This document shows positions 43,203-52,855 of a stretch of 64,000 nt of DNA, piece after piece. Numbering within the stretch: the first letter of the stretch is position 1; each line of letters opens with the position of its first letter. The DNA is taken from the NCBI GenBank assembly GCA_900317025.1, contig ONFG01000001.1:1-64000 (forward strand), read 5' to 3'. Made by a program: the position numbers and the translations under genes. The notes beneath the pieces are model-generated. The model had not been told where the DNA came from. It searched no databases and worked only from the letters and a program-made list of their open reading frames with translations. The DNA comes from an uncultured Eubacteriales bacterium. GTDB lineage: Bacteria; Bacillota; Clostridia; Oscillospirales; Acutalibacteraceae.

Positions 43203-44225
43203 TCATTCGTCGTAGTCGATCAGATAGTTGCCGTCATCGTCAAAGCTAATGTAGATGTGAGAGACGCTCTGCGAGCCGTCGGTATAGGTAACTGTAACTG
43301 TAACGGTATCGCCGAAATACTCATTGTATTTTTCGGCTGTCATGTCTTTGAAAGCCTCCCGGCGCTTTTGAGTAATATCAATCACCTCTTGCCTGGAGGG
43401 GTAGGGATCCTCATTGAGGAGCTCGACCCCGTCGTACATAAGAGACTGGATCCCGGTATAGTTGATATGCAGATACTCCGAATAGGGTGCATTCGTCGGG
43501 TCAAGAAAATCTGCTCCCGGGTTGTTGTCATCCTCTTTCCCGGGAACAAAACAGCGGATACGGGCGTCTCTGTCGCTTGTAAAGCTAAGATGGTCAATGT
43601 TCTCTCCGTGGACATATAGTCGGATACCTGTAATGTAGATAAAGCCTATAGGTTCGGAGATGACGCCCTCTTCTTCGGTCAGACCTTCGACCGGCACCAT
43701 ATCTATCGGCTTGCTTTCGTCGTCGGCGCTGTAGCGGTATGCCATGTCTTCGGCATACCAGATCTTGCCGTAGTCCGGTCGCTCCTGTCTGAGGTTATTC
43801 AGATCCTTCGCGCCGACCTCTTCCTTATCCTTCTGAATATCCGCCTCTGTAACGTCCTGACCGTAGGCTCTCAGGAAAAGCGAGCTGCGGGCTGCCATCG
43901 TTTCACTCTGCATCTGCTCGGTATCCGGCTCTGTTGACGATGTGTAACCGACGTCGCTGTCTGAACTGCCGCCATTGCCACTTACAGCAGACGTATCAAC
44001 TCCGTACATCAGATTTTCATTGTGCATTCTTCCATACGCATAAATTCCGGTAAAAGCCACCGCAAAGCTTGCAAAGACAGCGGCGGCGACGGTCAGCTTC
44101 TTTTTCATATATTCACCACTCCTTTTCTCATTCTCGGTGTGAACCGAAAAAAACTGCTCCGGCTCACGTGAGAAATATTGTTCGAGCATTTTGTCAAGTC
44201 TTTCGTCTGTCAGCTTATTACTCAC
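43203..44225 (-). CDS. Membrane-anchored anti-sigma factor-like protein
   Basis: The 340-residue protein has a cytoplasmic N-terminus (about 40 residues, LTDERLDKMLEQYF), a single membrane segment (LTVAAAVFASFAVAFTGIYA) and a large outside domain with no recognised enzyme motif. This layout and its coupling to an ECF sigma gene suggest a sigma-binding sensor. A TTG at 44231 is possible, but GGAGG sits too close to it; the GTG at 44225 has correct spacing and overlaps the sigma stop by eight bases. The outer domain is acidic. Confidence 0.75.
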   Translation of the reverse strand: MSNKLTDERLDKMLEQYFSREPEQFFSVHTENEKRSGEYMKKKLTVAAAVFASFAVAFTGIYAYGRMHNENLMYGVDTSAVSGNGGSSDSDVGYTSSTEPDTEQMQSETMAARSSLFLRAYGQDVTEADIQKDKEEVGAKDLNNLRQERPDYGKIWYAEDMAYRYSADDESKPIDMVPVEGLTEEEGVISEPIGFIYITGIRLYVHGENIDHLSFTSDRDARIRCFVPGKEDDNNPGADFLDPTNAPYSEYLHINYTGIQSLMYDGVELLNEDPYPSRQEVIDITQKRREAFKDMTAEKYNEYFGDTVTVTVTYTDGSQSVSHIYISFDDDGNYLIDYDE

Positions 44226-44715
44226 GTTCAAGCCTCCTTTTTATCTGCTGCCGTGCCGAATGCAGTCTTGATTTTACCGTACCTTCGGGAATGTTCAGTA
44301 TCTCCGCCGTTTCGGAAACTGAGCTTTCCCTGAAATAATAAAGCACGATCACGGCACGCAGTTTTTTCGGCAGATGCATTATGGCGCTGTGAAGCTCATA
44401 GTAGGCGTCCGGGGCTTCATTCGCCGTGTCGGGGATAGAATTGAAAAAAGCCTGCTTTTCCTCGTCCGTTGCAAAATCAATTTTCTTTCTGTTATAGAAA
44501 AGGCGCACCTTGTTTTTGAATGTATTCACACAAATAGAAAACAGCCATTTGTCAAATGGGTATTCCTCATTGTATGTATCAAAGCCTTTGAGCGCCCTCA
44601 GCCACGTATCCTGAAAAAGATCCTCGGCTTCGTGAAGATCGCAGCACAGGGAAATACAAAGCCGGGTCAGGTCTGCGCTGTATTGCGCAGTGTATTGGTC
44701 GAAGGTTTTTTTCAA
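44218..44715 (-). CDS. ECF-type RNA polymerase sigma factor
   Basis: The 165-residue protein has sigma region 2 (DLHEAEDLFQDTWLRALKGF, then FDKWLFSICVNTFKNK) and region 4 HTH (SVSETAEILNIPEGTVKSRL). The start is taken as TTG at 44715 (MKKTFDQYTAQYSADL) because GGGGGGTG lies five bases upstream, which gives a normal ECF length; a longer frame from ATG 44802 has a poor site. A GAACCTTTT sequence at 44797-44789 resembles an ECF -35 element and could support autoregulation. Confidence 0.88.
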   Translation of the reverse strand: MKKTFDQYTAQYSADLTRLCISLCCDLHEAEDLFQDTWLRALKGFDTYNEEYPFDKWLFSICVNTFKNKVRLFYNRKKIDFATDEEKQAFFNSIPDTANEAPDAYYELHSAIMHLPKKLRAVIVLYYFRESSVSETAEILNIPEGTVKSRLHSARQQIKRRLERE

Positions 44716-44946
44716 ATCATCACCCCCCTTATAAATATTTGGAGCACTCCGCATGAAAGCTTTCAATATATATACACATGAGGCGGAGAAAAGGTTCGGC
44801 ATATCTTGATTTTTTTAACAGGAAGAGACGCAGGCCGTAAAGCCTGCGCCTCCACCGAAAATGTTCTTTTGTGTTAAGGAGATGTTATAGGATCGTCGGC
44901 GGACAGAGCCGCCGGCTCAATATCTTTTTTCTTCTTAATTAAAGGC
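44716..44946. other. Gap between hpf and the sigma gene
   Basis: Two GC-rich hairpins lie after hpf on the minus strand (CGGCGG/CCGCCG near 44894-44914 and CGCAGGC/GCCTGCG near 44833-44852), neither with a good T-run. A possible ECF -35 box GAACCTTTT is at 44797-44789. Confidence 0.4.
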
Positions 44947-45486
44947 TCACTCTTCAAGCTCCGATTCGAGCATACCGTAATCGCCGTTGTCGCGGATATA
45001 AACGACGGAGATCTTGTCGGTGTCGGAGTTGAGGAACATGAAGAACTTGTGGTCTACCATGTTCATACGCAGGATAGCCTCGTCGGGGGACATCGGCTTA
45101 AGCGATACCTTCTTTGTACGGAACAGCTCGTATGTGACCTCCTGCTCCTCTTCCTCCTCCGGCTCGTCGGTAAGCGGCTCGTCAAAGGCGGAGTCGCGAA
45201 GCCTCTTTGCAAGCCTCGTCTTGTTCTTGCGGATCTGGCGGGCGAGCTTGTCCATATCTATGTCAAGCGCCTCGTTCATCTCCGGCTTTGTATCTTCAAC
45301 ACGGTATATCATACCGTTGTCATTGATCGTGATCTCGACGGTCTGACGGTTCTTGTAGACCGTTACCTTTACCATGACCTCCGCATCTTCGGAGAATACA
45401 CGGTCATATTTCTTGAGCTTTTTTTCAACACGCTCCTTAAAGTTATCCTTCAATGTGACCTTTCTTGCTGTGTAGGTAATTTTCAT
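44947..45486 (-). CDS. hpf: Long-form ribosome hibernation-promoting factor
   Basis: Long HPF dimerises 70S ribosomes into inactive 100S particles. The 179-residue protein has the N-terminal HPF/YfiA fold (MKITYTARKVTLKDNFKERV), an acidic linker (DEPEEEEEQE, about residues 107-117) and the C-terminal dimerization domain (VSLKPMSPDEAILRMNMVDH). Length matches the long type. It is monocistronic with its own promoter. Confidence 0.94.
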   Translation of the reverse strand: MKITYTARKVTLKDNFKERVEKKLKKYDRVFSEDAEVMVKVTVYKNRQTVEITINDNGMIYRVEDTKPEMNEALDIDMDKLARQIRKNKTRLAKRLRDSAFDEPLTDEPEEEEEQEVTYELFRTKKVSLKPMSPDEAILRMNMVDHKFFMFLNSDTDKISVVYIRDNGDYGMLESELEE

Positions 45487-45555
45487 AATATCCCACCCTT
45501 TCTTTTTGAAAGAATAATGATATAGAGTCAGCCTGTCGGCTTTCTCTATATATTA

Positions 45556-45584
45556 ATAATATCACATAGTAATATAAAGATCAA
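45556..45584 (-). promoter_or_regulatory. Promoter of hpf
   Basis: TTGATC (45584-45579), 17 bases, TATTAT (45561-45556) on the minus strand, about 70 bases before hpf. Confidence 0.7.
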
Positions 45585-45627
45585 GAGGAGGTTTATAAAT
45601 TTTTGTGTATTTTACGATAAATAATTG

Positions 45628-45659
45628 TAAAAATTTGGAGAGCCGCAAAACGACTCTCC
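45628..45659 (-). terminator. Terminator of dacA
   Basis: On the minus strand GGAGAG pairs with CTCTCC (arms 45654-45659 and 45637-45642), and AAATTTTTAC follows. Confidence 0.65.
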
Positions 45660-45680
45660 TTTATTTCGGGTTATTGCAGA

Positions 45681-47042
45681 TCAGTGCTTAGACGATCTGC
45701 GTTTTTTTCTGTCCTTCATCTGCTTGTTGCGCTTCTTTTTATTGTTATATATCTGCGTGATGACAATATATATAATGAAAAGGATAACCACGATACTGAT
45801 GGCAAGGATCATCCAACTGGACTGGAGGATCTTCTTCGCGGACTCAAGAAAATAGAGCATCTTGCTGCGCTCGACTGTTTCAGCTGCGATGAGGTTAACT
45901 GTGCAAAGCTCCTGGTCGGCGTAGCTAACGGTCGCGGTTCCGATAACGTTGCCTTCGAGAACGGGAGCCGTGAGCGTGTCGGGAATATCCGTCTTGATGT
46001 CCATGCTGGAGCTTTCAACATCCTTCGGGAGAATTGTGGAAAAGCTGCCCTGCGGGACGAGCTGGACCGTGTCCTGATCCCACGCAAGGGAGATCGGCAC
46101 CTCACAAAGCGGCTTCTTCTCGTCGACTACCGTTTTCAGCTCGAGGTTTGCAAACGCCCACTCATAGAGCGCCTTTGTGTCGACCATGGCGCCGTTGGTC
46201 TCGATCTCCTCACCGTGAGAGTTCACGGAGGGTGAGCCGAGCGCAACGCACATATAGGTGTAGCCGCCGTTGGAAGCGGTCGAGCAGAGGCAGTAGCCGG
46301 CTTCGTCGGTCGTGCCGGTCTTGCCGCCCTTGCAGTATTCGTAGTAGTAGTCGCCACCGTTGACCTTGTCTATGAGGAGGTTGGTATTGACGAGCGGGTA
46401 CTCCTTCTCAGCGTCTATCGAAATGTAAGTGCTGACGGTGCCGCATATCTCGTTGAAGTCGGGCAAAGTCTGGGCGTACTGCATCATTATTGCAAGATCC
46501 TGCGCCGTTGTGTAGTGGTCCGGATCATGCAGACCGTGAGGATTGACGAAATGGGTGTTGGTGCAGCCAAGCTCCTGAGCCTTTGCGTTCATCATGTCGA
46601 TGAATTTCTGGGTGGATCCGCCTCCGACGTAATTAGCAAGCAGAAGCGCCGCGTCGTTTCCCGACTTTACAAGCAGGCAATTGAGCAGGTCGTACACCGT
46701 AACAGCCTGACCGGTAAAATATTCAAGACCGGAAAGAGAGCTGCCTGTTCCGATAAGCTCGTCGAGCACTTCCTGCTCAACGACGACCTTTGTGTTCTTG
46801 ACATCGGGGACGTTTTCGACCGTAACTATGTACGTCATGATCTTCGTCGTTGACGCGGGGAACATTCTCTGCGCCGAGTTCTTTTCGTATACGACGATGC
46901 CGGTGTCGAGATTCAGCATAAATACAGCACCGCTCGTTGTGTCAACGTTCGTTGCAAAAACAGCGGCAGACGCCGGAACGGCAAGGCTCATCATTAAGAT
47001 AAGAACAGCTGCCCATGCAGCCGCAAACCTTTTTACCATCAT
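45681..47042 (-). CDS. dacA: D-alanyl-D-alanine carboxypeptidase (PBP5/6 family)
   Basis: The enzyme trims the terminal D-Ala from peptidoglycan pentapeptides outside the membrane. The 453-residue protein has an N-terminal signal peptide (AAAWAAVLILMMSLAVPASA), the peptidase S11 triad ASTTK (Ser-x-x-Lys), SGN and KTGTT, a C-terminal PBP5-like beta domain, and a final membrane segment (MILAISIVVILFIIYIVI) with a very basic tail. Start 47042 is chosen for GGAGAG five bases upstream; ATG at 47039 is equally possible. It follows recG by 57 bases. Confidence 0.93.
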   Translation of the reverse strand: MMVKRFAAAWAAVLILMMSLAVPASAAVFATNVDTTSGAVFMLNLDTGIVVYEKNSAQRMFPASTTKIMTYIVTVENVPDVKNTKVVVEQEVLDELIGTGSSLSGLEYFTGQAVTVYDLLNCLLVKSGNDAALLLANYVGGGSTQKFIDMMNAKAQELGCTNTHFVNPHGLHDPDHYTTAQDLAIMMQYAQTLPDFNEICGTVSTYISIDAEKEYPLVNTNLLIDKVNGGDYYYEYCKGGKTGTTDEAGYCLCSTASNGGYTYMCVALGSPSVNSHGEEIETNGAMVDTKALYEWAFANLELKTVVDEKKPLCEVPISLAWDQDTVQLVPQGSFSTILPKDVESSSMDIKTDIPDTLTAPVLEGNVIGTATVSYADQELCTVNLIAAETVERSKMLYFLESAKKILQSSWMILAISIVVILFIIYIVITQIYNNKKKRNKQMKDRKKRRSSKH

Positions 47043-47099
47043 TTCTTCTCTCCCTTTTAGACTTTTCATTGTCATTATATATTCACAGCGTGGCGGCGG

Positions 47100-49142
47100 C
47101 TAATTGAGCTGCGTACCCACACTGCCAAAAAGCAGTTTCACCTCTGCCCTTAGTCCTCTGTACTCGCGCGCAGACGCGTCCATATAGCCGGGCATTATAT
47201 TCTTTGCGGCAGCCTGAGCGCTGCGGAGGATATCTACATTTTCGGCGAGATCGGCGATCTTCAGCTCCGGAAGTCCGTGCTGACGTGAACCGAAGAAGTC
47301 GCCGGGGCCGCGAAGCCTCAGATCCTCGTCGGCGATCTCGAAGCCGTTGTTCGTTCGGCAAAGTGCGTTCATGCGGTGCTTTGCGTCTTCGCCCTTCGCG
47401 TTTGAAAGGAGGATGCAGTACGATTTATGCTCTCCCCTTCCGACACGCCCGCGAAGCTGGTGGAGCTGTGAAAGCCCGAAGCGGTCGGCGTTTTCTATCA
47501 GCATGATGACGGCGTTCGGGACGTCTACGCCGACCTCGATAACCGTTGTGGAGACGAGCACGTCGATCTTGTTCTCGATGAACTCGCTCATCACTCTGTC
47601 TTTGTCGGCAGTCTTCATCTTTCCGTGAAGAACGCCGACACGATGATTTTTGAACACGGTCGTACTGATCTCGGCGGCGTATTCCTCTACGCCCTTCAGC
47701 CCCGTGTCTGTATTATCGACGGCAGGGCATACGATGTAGCACTGTCTGCCTTCGTTAATATTCTTGATAAGAAAATTATACGCTCTGCCGCGTATATCGT
47801 CGTCGATGAGGAACGTCTCGACCTTTTGTCTGCCCGGTGGAAGTTCGTCAATCACGGAGAGGTCAAGGTCGCCGTAGATCATCAGTGCAAGCGTTCTCGG
47901 GATCGGCGTCGCGGACATTACGAGCAGATGGGGATTTTTTCCCTTTGCAAGGAGTGTCGCGCGCTGGCGGACTCCGAAGCGGTGCTGCTCGTCGGTAATG
48001 ACGATACCGAGTTTTCTAAAAAGCACATTGTCGGAGATCAGCGAGTGAGTTCCGACAAGCAGATCCGTGCTGCCCTCTTCGAGGGAAGCGAGGACCTCGC
48101 GCTTTTGCTTCAAAGTCATCGAGCCTGTAAGAAGGCTGACGTTTACGCCGGCGGGCACGAGAAGCTTTTGGAAGTTTTCATAATGCTGGCGGGCTAAGAT
48201 CTCGGTCGGAGCCATCATGGCTGCCTGAGAGCCGTTCTTTATGCAGGTATACGCAACAGCGGCTGCGACCATCGTTTTGCCGGAACCGACGTCGCCCTGA
48301 ACAAGGCGGTTCATCGCCTTCTTGTTCTTGCGCATATCGGCTATACATTCATCTATCGCTCTGCGCTGTGCGTTAGTCAGAGAGAACGGGAGCAAAGCGG
48401 TAAATTCATCGGTAAAGTCTTTCTCTATCGTGACGGACGTCTGCTTTTCTGGCAGGTTCTTCACGGAGGAAAGCCCCAGCACGAGCACGAGAAGCTCTTC
48501 AAAGATCAGCCTCCGTCTTGCTTGTGAAACGTCGTCCTCGGAATCAGGAAAATGGATTTTTAAAAGCGCTTCCTTTAAGCCGATCAGATCGTAACGCGCT
48601 CTGATATCATCGGGGATCGGGTCGTTGACCGTTTCGGGAAGCATTTTCAGCGCGTGCTTCATTGAGGCTTCGATCTGCTTTGTCGGAAGCCCCGCGACCT
48701 GACTGTAGATCGGGTGGATCGGCAGCGCCCTTCCGACCGGCTGGAACGTCGGGTTTATCATCTCGCGAACTCCGGACGAGTCGGTGAGCTTGCCGTAAAA
48801 AAGATACTCGCTGCCCTGCCTGAGCATTGAGTCGATGTATTTGTTGTTGAAAAAGGCAAGCTTTACGAAAGCCGTTTCGTCTGAGGCGCGCGTCGTTGCG
48901 AGAAGCTTGCCGCCCGCGACTCTGCGCGAGGTTACGGGCAGGTCAAGAGTCGCTTTGATGCAGCAGACATCGCCGGGAACAGCCGAAAAAATATCTGTGA
49001 CCTTGCTCCAGTCCTCGTAAGTTCTCGGGTAAAACCGGATAAGGTCACCAACAGAAACAATGCCCAGCTTATTATAAAGCCGGGCACGTTTTTCACCTAT
49101 GCCGTTAATTCGTTCTATTGGGATCTCATAAAGTGAAGCCAA
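47100..49142 (-). CDS. recG: ATP-dependent DNA helicase RecG
   Basis: RecG remodels stalled forks and branched DNA. The 680-residue protein has the N-terminal wedge domain ([19 protein letters not shown]), the Walker [11 protein letters not shown], the DEQH box ([11 protein letters not shown]), the [12 protein letters not shown] motif and the RecG-typical C-terminal [10 protein letters not shown]. The start is TTG at 49142 with a modest AAAGG site. fakA lies 12 bases upstream, an order seen in other Firmicutes. Confidence 0.95.
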   Translation of the reverse strand: MASLYEIPIERINGIGEKRARLYNKLGIVSVGDLIRFYPRTYEDWSKVTDIFSAVPGDVCCIKATLDLPVTSRRVAGGKLLATTRASDETAFVKLAFFNNKYIDSMLRQGSEYLFYGKLTDSSGVREMINPTFQPVGRALPIHPIYSQVAGLPTKQIEASMKHALKMLPETVNDPIPDDIRARYDLIGLKEALLKIHFPDSEDDVSQARRRLIFEELLVLVLGLSSVKNLPEKQTSVTIEKDFTDEFTALLPFSLTNAQRRAIDECIADMRKNKKAMNRLVQGDVGSGKTMVAAAVAYTCIKNGSQAAMMAPTEILARQHYENFQKLLVPAGVNVSLLTGSMTLKQKREVLASLEEGSTDLLVGTHSLISDNVLFRKLGIVITDEQHRFGVRQRATLLAKGKNPHLLVMSATPIPRTLALMIYGDLDLSVIDELPPGRQKVETFLIDDDIRGRAYNFLIKNINEGRQCYIVCPAVDNTDTGLKGVEEYAAEISTTVFKNHRVGVLHGKMKTADKDRVMSEFIENKIDVLVSTTVIEVGVDVPNAVIMLIENADRFGLSQLHQLRGRVGRGEHKSYCILLSNAKGEDAKHRMNALCRTNNGFEIADEDLRLRGPGDFFGSRQHGLPELKIADLAENVDILRSAQAAAKNIMPGYMDASAREYRGLRAEVKLLFGSVGTQLN

Positions 49143-49154
49143 TTAAATCAACCT

Positions 49155-50840
49155 TTATTCAACAGAAATGATGAAGTAATAAACGGGCTGACCGCCGTTT
49201 ACGTACGTGATCTCCATATCCTTGCCGTACTTGGAGGTGAGAGTGTCTACCACCTTATCAGCCTGCTCCTGCGATACGCCTTCGCCGCTGATAACGGTGA
49301 TGAAGGACGAATCCTTGGAAACGAGCGCCTTTGTGACCTTTACGGCTGCCTTTACGATGTCCTTTTCGTTGATCGTGAGCTTGCCGTTTTCAAGACCGAT
49401 GATGTCGTTTTCCTTGATCTTATGTGAGCCGAACTCGGAATTTCTTGCAGCGAACGTCACAAGACCCGTCTGCACCTCCTTGAAGGACTCCTTCATTACG
49501 TCGATAGCGAGGTCTGCTTCAAGCTCTGTGTCGTAAGAGAGAAGCGCGGAGATACCCTGCGGGATAGTCCTTGTCGGGATCACGATGACCTCTCTGTCGT
49601 TTACGAGCGGCACTGCCTGCTCGGCTGCCATGATGATGTTCTTGTTGTTCGGGAGAACAACTACCTTCTTTGCGGGCGTTGCAAGGATAGCGGAGAGGAT
49701 GTCCTGTGTGCTCGGGTTCATCGACTGACCGCCGCTTACAACATGACCGCAGCCGCAGTCTTTGAAGAGCTGAACGAGACCCTCGCCTGCTGCTACAGCA
49801 ACAAATCCGATCTCTTCCGTAGGTTCCTTGACCGAAAGCTCCTGCTCCTTTTCGAGGCGCTCTGCGAGCCTTGCCTTTGCACGCTCTTCAGCCTCGGCAG
49901 CCTTTCTGTGCTGCTCCTTCATGTTCTCGACCTTTACCTTGAGAAGCTGACCGTACTCAAGACCTGCCTGAAGTGCGTTGCCGGGGTTCTCGGTGTGAAC
50001 ATGGACCTTGATGATCTCCTCATCGTCAACAACTACGACACAGTCGCCGACAGTTCTGAGGAAGTCTCTAAGTTCCTGAGTATCGGTGTGGATATCGGGA
50101 TCCTTGCCGACGATGAACTCGGTGCAGTATGTGAATGTGATGTCGCTGTCAAACTGAGCTGCTGCGCTGCGGAAGTAATCCTCCTCTACGGGCTTTTCGT
50201 CTTCGCTCTCGGCGTCATACTCGACGATCGTACCGTCTCTGAATACGGAAAGCATACCTTCAAATATCGTGAGCAGACCCTTGCCGCCCGCGTCGACTAC
50301 GTTAGCCTTTTTAAGTACGGGAAGAAGCTCCGGAGTAAGCTCGAGAGCCTTCTGAGCAGCTTCTACAATGGCGCTCCAAACGGCAACGGCGTCACTGTCG
50401 TTTGCGGCGTGCTCCGTGCCTGCTTCATAAGCCATTCGGGCTACCGTAAGAATAGTACCCTCGGTCGGCTTCATAACGGCCTTGTATGCAGCTTCAACGC
50501 CCTTGCCCAGCGCGTCTGCGAGATCTGCGCCGTCTGCCGCTTCCTTCTCCTTCAGCCCCTGAGAGAAGCCGCGGAAGATAAGCGAGAGAATAACGCCGGA
50601 GTTGCCTCTTGCGCCTCTGAGCATTGCGGAAGCCGCTTTGCCCGCTACTACGCCAACATCTTCGGTATCTCCCATCTCACGGAGAAGAGCTGCCGCGGAG
50701 TTGATCGTCATGGACATATTTGTACCGGTATCACCGTCGGGAACTGGGAAAATATTGAGGTCATCGATCGCAGACCTGTTTTTGCTGATATTGTTGGCTC
50801 CCGAGATGATCGCATTTTTTAAACAAGTGCCGTTTATCAT
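49155..50840 (-). CDS. fakA: Fatty acid kinase catalytic subunit (YloV/DAK2 family)
   Basis: FakA phosphorylates fatty acids bound to FakB. The 561-residue protein has the DAK2 ATP-binding domain (DLNIFPVPDGDTGTNMSMTI, MLRGARGNSGVILS), a linker, and the C-terminal FakA domain (VLPNNKNIIMAAEQA, IPTRTIPQGISALL). The Asp23-type gene that usually precedes it is absent here; a lipoprotein gene lies upstream instead. fakA, recG and perhaps dacA form one unit. Confidence 0.93.
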   Translation of the reverse strand: MINGTCLKNAIISGANNISKNRSAIDDLNIFPVPDGDTGTNMSMTINSAAALLREMGDTEDVGVVAGKAASAMLRGARGNSGVILSLIFRGFSQGLKEKEAADGADLADALGKGVEAAYKAVMKPTEGTILTVARMAYEAGTEHAANDSDAVAVWSAIVEAAQKALELTPELLPVLKKANVVDAGGKGLLTIFEGMLSVFRDGTIVEYDAESEDEKPVEEDYFRSAAAQFDSDITFTYCTEFIVGKDPDIHTDTQELRDFLRTVGDCVVVVDDEEIIKVHVHTENPGNALQAGLEYGQLLKVKVENMKEQHRKAAEAEERAKARLAERLEKEQELSVKEPTEEIGFVAVAAGEGLVQLFKDCGCGHVVSGGQSMNPSTQDILSAILATPAKKVVVLPNNKNIIMAAEQAVPLVNDREVIVIPTRTIPQGISALLSYDTELEADLAIDVMKESFKEVQTGLVTFAARNSEFGSHKIKENDIIGLENGKLTINEKDIVKAAVKVTKALVSKDSSFITVISGEGVSQEQADKVVDTLTSKYGKDMEITYVNGGQPVYYFIISVE

Positions 50841-50899
50841 TGTTCATACACATCCTATCAAAATATTAAATACACCATTGCTTACATTAGTCTGTTCTA

Positions 50900-50928
50900 A
50901 TTATATCACACGCATCCGTATAATTCAA
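50900..50928 (-). promoter_or_regulatory. Promoter of fakA-recG
   Basis: TTGAAT (50928-50923), 17 bases, TATAAT (50905-50900) on the minus strand, about 60 bases before fakA. Confidence 0.75.
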
Positions 50929-50969
50929 ACACTTTCCGAAAAAAGCTGTGGAAAAATCTGTTTTGCGGA

Positions 50970-52583
50970 TCAATATTCGTAATCGTGGCCGTCGTCATAG
51001 CCGTCGTCGTAATCGTTTTCGCCGTAGTCGTTGCCGTAATCGTAATCCACGCCTTCATCCGGCTCGTAGTAGATGCGGCTCTCGTCCTCGGAGAGAAAAT
51101 CGGTATCGGTCTCAAGCTCAGACTCGTTCTCCTCGGAAGAATTGCGCTTCTTCTTTTTGTCGGAGTCCGAATCGGAATCGGAGTCGGATTCGATCGTGAT
51201 GTGAGAGACCTCAGGAGCGGAGCGCGTAGCCTTCGTCGCCTGATCCTTCACAAAGCGGTCATACTCGTCCTGATCTTCGACGTAATCGAGTTTTTCGACG
51301 ACATATGTCGTACTTTTGAAGACGTCGGAAGACATATCCTTGTATTCCGGGAAGGAACGCGTGGAATAAGCGTGGTAGTTGTCGAGCGTTGTATCCTCAT
51401 AAACGAGGTTGTTCTTTATATCTACGCTGCCACCCGTGAGGGACGCCGTGACGTAGATCTCGCCGACGACCGTGTCGCCTGCGTTTATATAGCCCGAGCC
51501 GGACGTGCTTTCACACACGAACGTACCCTTGACCTTGAAAGCGGAAATGAAAATATTGTCGCTGTACTGGAGCGGATTGAGCGCGTAGTAGCACTCGACG
51601 GGAGTGTACTCAAACTTCGGCTTGAAATCGGAGAGCGAAAAGTCTTCCTTGATGCGCTGAACGTCCGACTTGCGCTTCTTTTTTGAAGAGGTCGTGCCGC
51701 TGCTTTCGGAATCCTCTGTCGATGAGGATTCTTCGCTGTCGGCGAGCTCTTCTTCGTCCTCTTCAAAGGAAGCCGTCTCTTCTTCTTCGTCGGCAAAACC
51801 GTCCGTGTCGGTATCTTCATCGCCGAAGTACCAGTTGAGCGACTTGTAAGACGTCTCGGAGCCTTCGACAAACTGCTCGACCATGTAGCGCATTTTAGCC
51901 GTTACGGGGCTGTAGGTCACGCCCATCATAGTGGAAACGTATTTCGGAAGACCTACGACCTTATATCTCTTTGCGTCCTCAGTGAAAACGTAGCCGTTGC
52001 GCTCGGCGATATCGGCGTTGAATTCTGCCTTAACGATAACAGTGTCGCCATTTGAAAGGTCGTAATAATCGCAGTGGAACGTGACGTTGTCGATGACGTA
52101 CTGCTTGCAGTTCGATTTATCGAGCTGAACGGTGCCGTAAGGCGCGACGCCGTTGAACTTGACGCTCAGACCCTCGAACGGGCTCATCTGGATCTTGTCT
52201 TCAAGGCCCTCGATCGTATATTCAAATGCAGAATCGACGAACGAGATGCCGAGATCCTTCGCCATCGTTTCGTCGTAAGTGACGTTGATCGTAACAACGT
52301 CGCCGTTGGTGAAGAAGGAGTCCTCATCGTTTTCGCCTTCGTAAGAGAAGCGGAACGTTTCCGCGAAGCGAAGCGCCGCAGTCTTGTCCTTCTTTCCGTC
52401 TGCGTAGATCCTGTTTACAGCAGCGTCGCTTACCTTTATTGAAAGGCTTCCGTGCTCCGTGTAACCAACTACGGAAATGTCGGCAAAATCTCTGACGGAG
52501 TATTCCGTTTTGCCGCAGCCGGCAAAAAGAACGATCATCAAAAGTGCGTAAATGCAAAACAAGCCTTTGCAAATATACTTCAT
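50970..52583 (-). CDS. Surface lipoprotein with Ser-Asp repeat and Asp/Tyr-rich tail
   Basis: The 537-residue protein has a lipoprotein signal ending VLFAGC (Cys-23), two or three beta-rich repeats of about 90 residues in the first half (each with GDVVTINVTYD or GDTVIVKAEFN), an acidic Ser/Glu linker (about 255-305), another beta domain (YINAGDTVVGEIYVTASLTG), then a Ser-Asp run (SDSDSDSDSD followed by KKKKR) and a tail of alternating Asp, Tyr and Gly. The SD run is encoded by period-6 repeats at 51159-51193. It resembles a stalked surface protein; the function is unknown. An ideal GGAGG site precedes the ATG. Confidence 0.8.
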   Translation of the reverse strand: MKYICKGLFCIYALLMIVLFAGCGKTEYSVRDFADISVVGYTEHGSLSIKVSDAAVNRIYADGKKDKTAALRFAETFRFSYEGENDEDSFFTNGDVVTINVTYDETMAKDLGISFVDSAFEYTIEGLEDKIQMSPFEGLSVKFNGVAPYGTVQLDKSNCKQYVIDNVTFHCDYYDLSNGDTVIVKAEFNADIAERNGYVFTEDAKRYKVVGLPKYVSTMMGVTYSPVTAKMRYMVEQFVEGSETSYKSLNWYFGDEDTDTDGFADEEEETASFEEDEEELADSEESSSTEDSESSGTTSSKKKRKSDVQRIKEDFSLSDFKPKFEYTPVECYYALNPLQYSDNIFISAFKVKGTFVCESTSGSGYINAGDTVVGEIYVTASLTGGSVDIKNNLVYEDTTLDNYHAYSTRSFPEYKDMSSDVFKSTTYVVEKLDYVEDQDEYDRFVKDQATKATRSAPEVSHITIESDSDSDSDSDKKKKRNSSEENESELETDTDFLSEDESRIYYEPDEGVDYDYGNDYGENDYDDGYDDGHDYEY

Positions 52584-52662
52584 ATCATATCCTCCAAAGA
52601 AAAACGGATACCGCTTGACGACAGTATCACTCCCGGGTTCGACATTAAAAGACTTTTCACCT

Positions 52663-52691
52663 ATTATATCACATCATGATGTGTTTTTCAA
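52663..52691 (-). promoter_or_regulatory. Promoter with an internal palindrome before the lipoprotein gene
   Basis: TTGAAA (52691-52686), 17 bases, TATAAT (52668-52663) on the minus strand. The spacer holds a perfect 14-base palindrome, CACATCATGATGTG (52670-52683), a candidate operator. Confidence 0.75.
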
Positions 52692-52824
52692 TAAGCAAGA
52701 ACCACAATTTGGGAAATTGGGAGAGTTACATAATATCGTAAAAAAAGCGCTTTGTTATATGAACACTTTTATTATTATAATTCCTTCATTTGATGAAAAA
52801 ATTAACGCTTTGTTGCAAAACGGT

Positions 52825-52845
52825 TAAAAAATCTCTTTGAGAGGC
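52825..52845 (-). terminator. Weak terminator of the uracil permease gene
   Basis: A short TCTC/GAGA hairpin followed on the minus strand by six T lies about 10 bases after the permease stop. Confidence 0.45.
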
Positions 52846-52855
52846 AGCAGAACGA

